From assembly GCF_029227915.1 (NCBI RefSeq), contig NC_079887.1:20583650-20647649 (forward strand): a stretch of DNA of 64,000 nucleotides, given 5' to 3'. The notes beneath the pieces were generated by a model. It was not told the DNA's origin and ran no database searches. It was given only the letters and a program-made list of their open reading frames with translations. The stretch is from Hydractinia symbiolongicarpus. Taxonomy: Eukaryota; Cnidaria; Hydrozoa; Anthoathecata; Hydractiniidae. A program made the translations under genes and the position numbers. Below are positions 1 to 12,200 of this stretch, piece by piece (within the stretch, counting starts at the first letter, position 1; the number at the start of each line of letters is the position of its first letter).

Positions 1-3000
1 TGTATAAAACAAATGTTGAGAATTTTTATTTTATACGTGAGGATAATTATGAGCATCGTTAATAGTAAAATGATATAAATGATATCTTGGACAAAAATCC
101 GGCATTTAATAGAGTGAGGCGTTTAATTAGAGGTATGAACAAGTAAGATTTTATTCTCTTACGTTTAAATTTTAGCAGAATCTGAATGTGATTATTTTTT
201 ACACGCCACAAATTTCCCCTTTTTGTGTTTTTTTGAGAAATAGGAAAATATACGAACAGTTATTTGGATGTTGATGATGTCATTGTAAAAACATAGTAAA
301 AACAACTGCCTGGAAATGATTATTTCTTAGTGATTCTCGACTCAAATATTTTTGTTCTTGTAATCTATAAAGGAATTTAGCCTGATTACGTTCATAATGT
401 GTTCTCTGATAAAAAATATCGTGCTGACTCATGTATTTAAGTTTCCTTTAAAAAATGAACGCCGCAGGATGACAGCTCAATTATGTTATGTTCTCAACAT
501 TGAGTGTTGTGAATATACACGATCACATGTGTTGTGGCTTAGATGAGCGTCAGAGGTAACGAGATAGTGAATTTTGTAAGAAAATTAAATGATAAAGTTA
601 GTTTTACCCAAAACCATTAGGAAAGTAAGTTTCGTTTGCTATATTGTCAGATCTATTATTATTATTACCCAAGATTCCTGCAAGCCCTCTTTTTGTTTTA
701 TCTCGTAGATACAACCTGATCGTGTCGCTGTCTCAATATAAATGAGACAAAATGAATTGGAAATGAGGTTGGTTTTAATAATAACATGTAAATTCCGGAT
801 AAAAGCGCAGCTATCTTTTCCGTTTTTATGATCCATTTTTTGTTTTCGGATAATTCTTTCTAATCGATAAGATTTTGAAGTCAAGAAAGATAAAGATTTG
901 TTTGTTCAGGGATGCTTCTTATAAAAAAAAGGAATTGATGGAACAAAACTAAAAATTTATTAAAACCTGACATACCATTTCCCGAAAATAAGTAAGTCTA
1001 ATTTGTTGATTCTATCTTTGCTTGTTTTTTATATATGAATGACGTAACGAAAAACGACGGCTAGTTTGAAACACACACATACAGAACAACACATGCAAGC
1101 GTAGATTTTTGGGCAAAAATAGCAATATCGACTAATCTACGAAATAACGGGATAAAACAATCGAGTTCCAGTTTTATCACTAAATTTCAATAAATTGTTC
1201 TTGAGAATGATTAGAATAGAGGGCTTAATTTGACACTACAGACTGACAGACAACAACAACATCTGCTTTCTGGTCCAGTTCGAATTTAGTGTGTTGAAAA
1301 TAGCCGCCTTTGCAGTCGCGAAAGAGTATACAAGTAATTTAACGAACACAGGAAATACAAACGAACTAATTTCTTTAACAAGCCATACAGTGTTTTTACA
1401 GTATTATTCTGTGTATACTTTTGCTTTTACGAAAACTAAAAGCGCGTTGTCATCTTCAAAGATATTCTTCCCTCCCACGTGCTTGTTTCAATGGAACTTT
1501 GTTTTCGGGTGAGTACAATGTATAATCGATACGATCTTTCAAACACTAAAATACTCTACGAACAGCATAACATGACGTTGTCCGCGGTCAGACTAATAAT
1601 TAATGTTGTCTTAATAAAAATTCAAATAACGACAGTCTGTTTAAAAGAGAACACTGTAGTCATGCTATTCGTGGGAAACTTGGATAAAGAAAGTCAACTC
1701 CCCGATCCCTCTTAAACAACGAGAGAACCTATTATAGTGTTGCTACTAAATAAATTCATTTGTGATCAATTTCAACATATAAACATTTTCCACTCCCGAC
1801 TATTAGATTTCGAGTTTAAAAGAGATTTCTATCTTCTGCCCTCCCCTTCGCCCCAACCTTTCACAACTAGGCTTCACATTGTTTGCGAACGCTAGATTTA
1901 ATATTAACAAAAATCATTAGCAGGACAAACCATTGGGTTGTCGAAGTGACAGGCGGTTTTACTACGAACACATCCATTTAACCATCAAGTGTATATTTTA
2001 CAAAAAAAGTCTAAAACTGACTATTGCGTAATGCGAGTCACGTTGTGGTAACCCAAAACATAAAGTAAGTTTATCTCTCTTCAAAAACTTAAAAATTTGC
2101 TGAACATAACGATAAACATACCTTTGCAACAAAATCAAAGGGAAAGTTACAAAACTTGATACGCGAGAAGAAGTTTAATTGACTGAGTGACTTTCTTTTC
2201 TTCCGTCATGTCTTGAAATAGAAATTTAAGAAGTGACCTCAAGTATCTGTAATGTTTGAACCCAACAGATTCCATATTTGGAGGTTTTACCAAATAAGGA
2301 ATAAATAAGTTATATTGATTCTTAATACTAAGTAGATAATGAAGAATAATTCGTATAAAAGCTTGTTCGTATACATTTTGATACTAAAACCCTTTTTAAA
2401 AGTTAAAAGTCAAATTAATGGAACACCAGGAAATTTGTTTTTTTACAATTGGTTTTAACACTGGTCAAACAGTATTCCATGTGTAACGTAATGTAAAAAA
2501 AAAACAATCTTTATTGCATTTATTCAACACAGTGATTGTTAAAGCCTGGGAAAAAGGTTGGTGCTTTGTTAATTTTTCTTTTTGTGTTTTTTTATTGTTA
2601 TTATTCAAGTCCCATAAAAAAGTAATTTGCTTTTGTTTGTTTGTTTGTTTGTTTGTTTGTAAAACTGGTAAAATAAAAAGACTAATAGATCTTTTGATTA
2701 ACCAATTCGGCATGGAACTAATGTTTGAATCTTTATTTATTCGTAAATTAGTTTCAATGTCTCTTTTAATTCGTCACCTTCTCTTGAAATATAATACTGA
2801 AATTATCTTAAGGATATCAAGTAGTAGGGGCGTAAAAATTTTTCTCAAATTCATTTAAATTCATAACTTTATATTAATAATTTAAACATTTGCCAACAAA
2901 ACTTTGCATGTTTTTACATGGTCATCCATACGTAAAAAAGCTGGACCATGGAAGTGGCTATTACTGAAATCTTTTTTTTAAATGGATTTATAATACTTCT

Positions 3001-3094
3001 GCGATCTGTTGTTTATATTTTTAAATACAGGAATAGATGTATGACTGTTATTCTCAACTTTTGTTTTGACCACTCAAAACTCTTTTTTTTGCAG
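1..3094. other. 5' flank of the TRAF gene; no coding gene seen
   Basis: This AT-rich stretch has no open frame with recognisable protein features. It holds a TTTG microsatellite at about 2634-2660. A possible untranslated leader exon of the TRAF gene ends at about 1508, where a good donor (GTGAGT, 1509-1514) follows a CACGTG E-box (about 1476). A polypyrimidine tract and AG at 3093-3094 then open the first coding exon. No promoter could be placed with confidence. Confidence 0.4.
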
Positions 3095-3121
3095 AATACA
3101 CAGAAAGAAACTATTATTTTG

Positions 3122-3285
3122 ATGGATTCATGTGATGATCAAAAAAGGAGTGGGTACGAAGTTAATTTAATCGATGATTTACCACAAAGATTAAAATGTC
3201 CACTTTGCAAGAATCTGATAAGAAAACCCATTCAAACACAAAGAGGAGAATTGGCATGTCAATTTTGTTATGACGTCAACAAAAG
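3122..3285 (+). CDS. TRAF gene coding exon 1: first half of the RING-like region
   Basis: Encodes residues 1-54 plus two bases of codon 55. It contains the first zinc-ligand pair CPLC (C26, C29) and the pair C46/C49. An acceptor AG at 3093-3094 follows a T-rich tract, so 3095-3121 is 5' UTR, and an untranslated leader exon or a trans-spliced leader lies upstream. The donor is AAAAG|GTATGG at 3286. The exon ends in phase 2, and AG plus the A at 20095 restores Arg55. Confidence 0.88.
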
Positions 3286-6200
3286 GTATGGTTACGTGGT
3301 TTTGCTCTTGTTTGTTTTGGGAAAACAATATTGTTCATATTCCATGTTTGATTTTTGCGTTCTACCAACCTCTTCCCCAGGGTTCTTCTACGCCTATGAT
3401 GTGCAAATAAGATGGCTTAGTCGTCAGCAAATTTATTTGGTAAAGGGGACTGAGAAGAAGTTTAGTGTTCAACAGCTGTTTAAAGCGTTTTAAATTCACC
3501 AAAAATGCATTTTCGTACCCACAGCCTGTCCAGTGCTGACGGCAGCATAGAATAAACATAGAAAAACGTTGGGAACGAAGGTGATATTTTCTTATTCAAA
3601 ATGCAATTTAGAAATTATAATGTTTTGTTTGTTTACACTATCGATGCATTAAAACAACCTTGTTCTCATGACCTTTAGCGTTTCTTTTTGATGACGAGAT
3701 TATACCTATCGTATGCACAATTCACATAATATATTTTTACTGAGAAAGTTGATTCATTAACCCTTAGGCTACGGAACAAAGGCGAAATGCCGATATACTA
3801 TCTATTGGTCATAACTCGTGCTCACTCAACTTTAACATATGAAAATAGAGGCCCCTAGGTTGAGGTTGCAGACGCCCAGAAATCGCATAACGAAAAATTT
3901 GTCAACGAAACGCAATGGATATTTCTAGTTTTTCGAAAACATGTTAAGCAGTTTAAAGGTTGAAGGCTACGCAAATTTTGCACCTGACTGCGCTATTCAT
4001 GTCTTGTACACGTATAGCTGCAATTAGGTGAAAAGTAACCATCCTTATGTGTTACTGCGCGTTGTTGTTCGGTTCACATAAAAAGACAGAATTTTGTAAG
4101 ATTCAACAGTTTCTTTCCAATAATAAAGTACAAATCCTCAAAATCCGTAGTAAACTGTTCTCGCTGTTCACAACGCTAAGCAACTTTTTTACACAGAAAT
4201 ACAACTCTATTTATACACAAAAGTGACACAAAAACATAACAATTACTGCACAGCTACGATACGCACGACTAACACACACAATGACATTAGCGCACCACAA
4301 GGGACAACTCAAACACACAAACTATAATTGTCTCTAAACGAAATCCCATAGGGGCCATTTCATCTGGCTCCCCTCAAGTTCATCTTGAAAATTGTGGCTC
4401 CTCGTCGGGGATTCGATATTCTAACAATTGTATCAATTTCGTGATTGGTCGATCCAATATTGTACCAGCACGGCTACCAAGCTTCACGCTACAACTCCGA
4501 ACCTTTCCATCTGCACCCGTTTTTACAGCCACCACTCTTGCCAGTGGCCACCGTCCTCTTTCACAATCCTCATTTTGCACCATCACTATATCACCAGCAG
4601 CAAAATTTCGTTCGTTTTTATTCCACTTTGTTCGTGTCTGTAGTGAACACAGATATTCGCATTTCCATCGTCTCCAGAACATATCCAACACATACTGAGC
4701 TCTTTTCCACTGTTTCCTGCAATATAACGACGCTTCTTCAAAATTACCAGGAGGCGGTAAAACTACCTTTGATTTCATCGTTAGAAGAGCAAGTGGTGAA
4801 ATTGGTGTTGCACTGTTTGCATCGCTGATTGCTTCGACGCATAAAGGTCTAGAGTTAACGATACTTTCTGCTTCTGTTAAAATAGTGTGCAGCGATTCTT
4901 CACTCAAACGCGAGCCATTATGATTGAAAAGATCTTTTAATATTGCGCGCACAGATCGAATCTGGCGCTCCCATACTCCACCCATGTGCGAAGCAGCAGG
5001 TGTATTCCTCTTCCAGAGAATCCAATCACAACCAACACTTTGAAGGAATTGTTTAACTTTCGCATTGTCCATTTGTTTTAATGCCTTTATGAACTCGGTC
5101 TCGGTGCCGACAAAGTTAGTGCCGTTGTCGCTTCTCATCGTTCGAATGTTTCCTCTTCTAGCAACAAACCGTCGCAAAGCTAGAATGAAGGAGTCAGTTT
5201 CCAAGGTGTTGACAACTTCAATATGGACGGCTCTGCTCGCCAAACAGGTAAAGAGGCAACCATATCTTTTTACAAACTTTCGATATGGTTTTATGACCAA
5301 TGGCCCAAAGAGATCCACTGCGCAGTATGTGAAAGGTGGGCATGCGTCTACTCGATCTTTGGGTAAATCTGCCATGACTTGCTGGCCAGCTCTTCCCCTC
5401 AATATTCTACATCGTACACAATGATGAATCAACTGTCGTACTGCTGAGTTGATGTGTATGATCCAATATCCACGTTGCCGAATTTCTTGCAATGTTATTC
5501 CTCTCCCCGAATGGTGAGTGTTTTCGTGGCACCATCGGAGCACAAGTTCGGAAAACCAACTTTCTTTGGGAAGAATAGCAGGATATTTGAATTGATACGC
5601 TTCATCCATGTTGCACAATCTTCCACCAACTCTGAGAATTCCATCATCGTCAATGAAAGGACTCAATTTGTATAATTTGCTGCATTCTTTCAAAGCAGAC
5701 TTCTTAATTTTGTCGTTTCGTCGATCTTGTCTCCATTCCTTTGAAGCAAGAGCTTTAATTTTAGAGGCAAAGTGTTGTTGTTGTACTAATTTTATTAAAC
5801 ATTTTTCGGCTCGTTGAAGATCTTCAACGCACAGCACTGGGGGACTCGCCTTCTGGCTTCTTCTTGTCATCCCATGACTTGGGGCTTTTATTTTCATCTT
5901 CAGAATGTCGATAAATCGACCGACCAAGGCCATGACCCGTATGCATTTCTGTAGCCTGGAAATTCTTCTCTCGAATGTACATAAGATTCCAGAATCAGTT
6001 GCTGAAACAAATACTGAAACGTTACGTTTAAATTCGGGATCATCAGTGACATTGTTTTTCGCTGGATCGTAGGCAGCTGGCCATGCTTCCCTTTCTTCCC
6101 AGAGAAACTGAGGTCCCTTGAACCATCTACTACTCTTCTCTACATGTTTCAAACTTATGCCTCTCGAGGCATCATCAGCTGGGTTTTCATGGGAAGGAAC

Positions 6201-9200
6201 GTGATTCCATTGATCCAACGAAGTATTTTCTTGAATTTGTTGAATTCTATTTGCCACAAAAATATGAAAACGTCTTGATTCGTTATTAATATAACCCAGT
6301 ACTACGTTGCTGTCTGTCCAATAACATTCGTAGTCTACGACAGGCATTTCTTGCTTCAACATTACTCCGACCTTTACGGCCACAGTTGCTGCTGTCAACT
6401 CCAACCTTGGTATTGAAACCATCTTTATTGGAGCTACTCTCGATTTTCCAAGGAGTAAGCAGCAGTTGACGTTTCCTTCTACATCTCTGATGCGAAGATA
6501 CGTAGCAGTTCCGTAACCTTCATTGGATGCGTCTGAAAAATGATGGAGGGACGTTGACTCGATCTCTTTGAAATGAAGTGGCTTGACGCATCGGTTAACT
6601 TCCAGTTTTTCAAGAAGGACGATATCTAATCGCCATCTTTCCCAAGCGCTTCGAAGAGGTTCAGAGATCTTTTCGTCCCATGATGTTTTTTCTTTGCAAA
6701 GATTTTGCATAATTTTTCTACCCTTCAACAAGAACGGCGCTGCTAATCCAAGCGGGTCATAAATTGAGCTTATGGTAGCCAACACCCCTCTCTTCGACAG
6801 AGGTTTGTCTTGCATGGTTATGCGAAAACCTAGTTTGTCGTCCTTTATCGAACAATGAACACCGAGGGCCCTTTCGATCGGCAGCGATTCGTTTTTCAAG
6901 TCCAGGGACTTTATGTTCTTTGCGCGTTCTTTAGTAGGAATGGAATTGATAACCTCTCTGCTATTTGATATGAACTTTGTGAGGCGGAAGCCACCTTTGC
7001 TGCAAATTTGTATCGCTGATTTGATGATTTTGATGGCTTCTTCGATACTTTTCACGGATTTCAAAAGATCGTCGACATAAAAATCCTTCATAATAACTTT
7101 CACAGCCTCCTCACCAAATTCACTTTCGTTGTCTGTTCCACTTCTTTTCAGGGCATAGTTGGAACAACTTGGGGAGGAATTTCCACCGAATATATGGACA
7201 GTCATGCGATGATCTACCAAATCTTTAGAGGTATCCCCATCAGGCCACCAAAGGTATCGCAAATAATCCCGTTGATTCGGCGGCACCTTAACCTGATAGA
7301 ACATGGACTCGATATCCGCCATAAACGCTACTGGTTCCAACCGGAATCTACACAGAATTCCAACTAGCAGATTTGTCATATCTGGGCCTTGCATGAGTCG
7401 TCCGTTCAGGGAGACGCCTTTGTATGTAGCAGTACAATCAAATACTACTCTGATCTTCCCAGGCTTACGCGGATGATAAACTCCATGGTGGGGAATATAC
7501 CACACATGACCAGGTTCCCCTTTAACTTCCTGCTTTGGAACCATCTCAGCGAAACCTTGGGTCGTCAGGTTGTTCATGAACGTGAGGTAATCCTCTTTGA
7601 AGATCGAATTACTTTCAAGCTTCTTCTTGATCCATTTCAGCCTTGCCAAGGCCTGACATTTATTATTTGGAAATGGAAGTTGGTTTATTAAAGGCAGCGG
7701 GAGTTGATATTTTCCATTTACAAATTTTACTTCCTTTTCCATTAGTGATAAAAATTTTTGGTCGTGAATGGATACGTAATCACTTTTAATATTCTTGAAT
7801 GCGTTCATTTCTGAAAAATCAGCATCGTACATTCTTTTCAGCATCCCCTCAATTGTTACATCCCGTAATTCATCTTGTTGAATTAGGTGAAGTGCAGCAA
7901 CTTTGTCAGTGGAGGAATCTTTCACAGCAATTCTGTTGCATCGAATTTTCTGCTTCTCCCCTTTGCGACGAAGCAAAGGTCCGACAAGACTCCATCCCAA
8001 CCTTGTTTTTAACCCATATGGTCCATTTCCATCGGATGGAATTACCTTTATCGGTTCTAGCGCTTGTGGGCAATTGGCTCCAATAAGCAAACCAATCGGT
8101 ATTCCAGGATCGTATTTGTGAAAGGAATGCTTTATATGTCGCAAATGAGGCCATTCAGCAACTTTCTCGGGAGTAGGTATTTCCATGGGATCTATTGGAA
8201 GATGTCTTCTACTGTAACAACTCTGTATTGTTACTTTGAAATCTCGTGTAATGGGCTCTACCATCAAACCGGTTATTAGACAAGAATCTTCACGACTCTC
8301 GCTTGTGAGAGTCTTCACGACGATCGTCGACGAAATACCGGTTAAATTCAAGCGATGAACGATTTCATCGGTTATGAACGTACCCTGACTGCAATTATCC
8401 AACATAGCATAGGTGGTGATTGACTCAGCAGACTTTGGATGCGACAACACCACAGGCACTACAGACATGCTGATGATTTCTACGTTGTTATCTGTCTTGC
8501 AACAAACAGATTTCTTCGTTCTTGCAAATGCATTTGAGATTTCAGGCTCCTCACCTTCCTTTTTATCATTATTTTCCTTGTCGTTCTTGTTGGTCCTCTT
8601 TGGTCGGATGAAACCATGCAAAATGGTTGGGTGCCTCTTTTTGCACGTCTTGCAAGACAATTTGTTTTCGCAATTTCTTGCTTGGTGATTGCTGGTAATT
8701 GGTTCCAAACACGCGAAACAAAGCTTCTTCTCCCAAACAAATTTGTTTCTTTCCTCTACGTCTATTTTCATTATTTTTCGACAATCTTCCAATTTATGTT
8801 TGTTCGAACAGTAGAGACAATCTCTGGTGACGCCCGTCAGGTTTGTTTTAAGTTTGGGTGGATCTTTCTTGTTTTTCACGTCATTATCCTTTTTATTCTT
8901 CATTTCACTGATGGCTTCTCTAGAGTAGAGAGGATCATTTTCAAGCGTTGTCTCTTGCTCCATGAAGTCAACAAAATCCCTCAGCTCCGCTTCGTGATGG
9001 TTTTTCCGACGGACGTTGAGAACCGTCCGATTCCATCTTTGTTGCAAGGCTTGTGGGAGCTTTGATTGAAGTTGTCTGAGGACTTCTGGAGAGTTTAGTT
9101 CGCTTTTTATTTGTCTCTCCAAACCACCGTAGCATTTTATGAGGAACGTATAGAACTTTCTGAACGCTTCAGAATCACCAGCACGGAGAGTGGGCCATTC

Positions 9201-12200
9201 TCTGAGCTCCTTTCTGTAGGCATTTGCAATTCTGAATTGATCACCGTAGGTTTTCTTCAGAAGATCCTTTGCTCTTGAGTAGCAATGTTCTGATGTATCA
9301 TATATACAGCTTTTGATCAATTCTTTTGGCTCACCAGTTGTGTAATTGATCAGGCGAGTCAATCGACCTTTATTACTTTTGATCTTGGTCTCAACAACTG
9401 CTTCAAATGTGGTCATGAAGTATTGGAAGTCAAGCACATTTCCATCAAATGGGTCAATTTTGATGTCTGGTGCACTTTGCTGTAGCAGTAATTCGCATAA
9501 CACCCTTTCTGTGTTATTTCCAAATGGGTTTGGAGATTCCTGCTCATTGGTAATGTTCCAGTCTTTGTTAACATCAACTGAATTATCGACCACTTGCGGT
9601 TGCGCGGTGTTTTGTGGCACGTCAGGAAGAAATTTGGGAATTTTCTTTACCAACTTTGGATGACTAGCGCCTTCATAACCGGAGCCAATGACACCTATAC
9701 AACCATTATTCACCCAAGATTGGCACTTCGCATATGAGCGGATTTGTTCATCATCCGTGTCCAATGGTCTTGAGAAATGACTTTTTTCATCTTCGTCCTT
9801 GGCTTCTTCATATATGCTGAGTTTTGCTTCTGCCAAAGCAACCTGCTCTTTAAGCTCCAATCTTTTCATGCTTGCTTCAGCTTCCAGTTTTGCTTCTAAA
9901 AATGACGCCTTTGTCTTCAGTTGCGCTAACTCAGCCTTTTGATCCGCAGCACGACTACGCAAGGAAGATACTTGCGAACGACCTGAAGATCTTGTCTCTT
10001 TCGAACGTGTCGAGGGCGATCTGTGCGATCTATGCGACTTTCCAACTGACTTCGGGTGAATAATAACATCAGCTTTTAGGCTGGTAGTTGCCCGATCAAC
10101 AACGGGGAACTTTGATGATTTAGGAGTTGTGAATCCAAGAGCGTCATCTCTCAACAGAGCATTTGTGTTTTCGTCAGCATGAAGCTTTGATTTTTCATAC
10201 TGGTTCCACGCCCATTCATTTCTTTTTAGCCAATCATTACAATGATGCTGAAAGAGTCGAACCCTATCCTCAAGTCTAGTCAATTCTGCATTTAAATCTT
10301 CCTTCAGTTCTTCTGAATTCGCTAATGCCATACATTCATGGCTGTAAGCTTTAAATTCAGACAGTTTTACGCCAAGGATGTCCACGTTGTTAAAGATGAA
10401 GGCATAATTTTCATCCGATAAAGCAATATCCATTTCTGCAATCAGTCGATCAATCTCAAGGAGCACCTTTCGCTTGAATGATTCCTTCAAGGAAAATATA
10501 TATTCCTTTCCCTTGCTAGTCATTTTCTTGGTCCGAGCAAGTGGGAGAGTATCTGAATAAGACATGATATGACGGAGATAACGTCACCAAATCTACAGCA
10601 GCTTGAACCAAGCAGAACCAAATAAACGTTGGTTGAAGAACACGAGACAAACAAATTGCCTCACTACAGCACAGGACGACGGGAATAACAAGATTGCAGC
10701 ACGTCGAAATGTGGATATGACGGAGATAACGTCACCAAGACTACAGCAGCTTGAACCAAGCAGAACCAAATGAACGTTGGTTAAAGAACACGAGACAAAC
10801 AAATTGCCTCACTACAGCACAGAACGACGGGAATAACAAGATTGCAGCACGTCGAAATGTGGATATGACGGAGATAACGTCACCAAGACTACAACAGCTT
10901 GAGCCAAGCAGAACCAAATGAACGTTGGTTGAAGAACACGAGACAAACAAATTGCCTCACTACAGCACAGGACGACGGGAATAACAAGATTGCAGCACGT
11001 CGAAATGTGGATATGACGGAGATAACGTCACCAAGACTACAGCAGCTTGAACCAAGCAGAACCAAATGAACGTTGGTTAAAGAACACGAGACAAACAAAT
11101 TGCCTCACTACAGCACAGGACGACGGGAATAACAAGATTGCAGCACGTCGAAATGTGGATATGACGGAGAAAACTTCACCAAGACTACAGCAGCTTGAAC
11201 CAAGCAGAACCAAATGAACGTTGGTTGGAGAACACGAGACAGACAAATTGCCTCACTACAGCACAGGACGACGGGAATACCAAGATTGCAGCACGTCGAA
11301 ATGTGGATATGACGGAGATAACGTCACCAAGACTACAGCAGCTTGAACCAAGCAGAACCAAATGAACGTTGGTTAAAGAACTCGAGACAAACAAATTGCC
11401 TCACTACAGCACAGGACGACGGGAATAACAAGATTGCAGCACGTCGAAATGTGGATATGACGGAGATAACGTCACCAAGACTACAGCAGCTTGAACCAAG
11501 CAGAACCAAATGAACGTTGGTTGGAGAACACGAGACAGACAAATTGTCTCACTACAGCACAGGACGACGGGAATACCAAGATTGCAGCACGTCGAAATGT
11601 GGATATGACGGAGATAACGTCACCAAGACTACAGCAGCTTGAACCAAGCAGAACCAAATGAACGTTGGTTGGGGAACACGAGACAAAGAATTGCCTCACT
11701 ACAGCACAGAACGACGGGAATACCAAGATTGCAGCACGTCGAAATGGGGATACAACGGGATAACGTCACCAAGACTACAGCAGCTTAAACCTATCAGAAC
11801 CAAATGAACGTTGGTTGGAGAACACGAGACAAACAAATTGCCTCACTACAGCACAGGACGACGGGAATACCAAGATTGCAGCACGTCGAAAATGTGGATA
11901 TGACGGAGATAACGTCACCAAGACTACAGCAGCTTGAACCAAGCAGAACCAAATGAACGTTGGTTGGGGAACACGAGACAAAGAATTGCCTCACAACAGC
12001 ACAGGACGACGGGAATACCAAGATTACAGCACGTCGAAATGTGGATATGAAGGAGATAAGGTGACGTCAGGGGTTTGGTGACCAGGCGTGAAATAAAAAC
12101 GAATGATGTTTTAGTCGCTGACTTCTGTTTCGGATAAACTAAAAGAAAATTGTTGTATTTGCTCACCGAAATATCTTTCTGCTTTCTTTGATGATCATCT

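Noticed and set aside
2514-2858. Plus-strand frame rich in Phe/Leu/Cys
   Set aside because: Created by a TTTG microsatellite and T-rich DNA.
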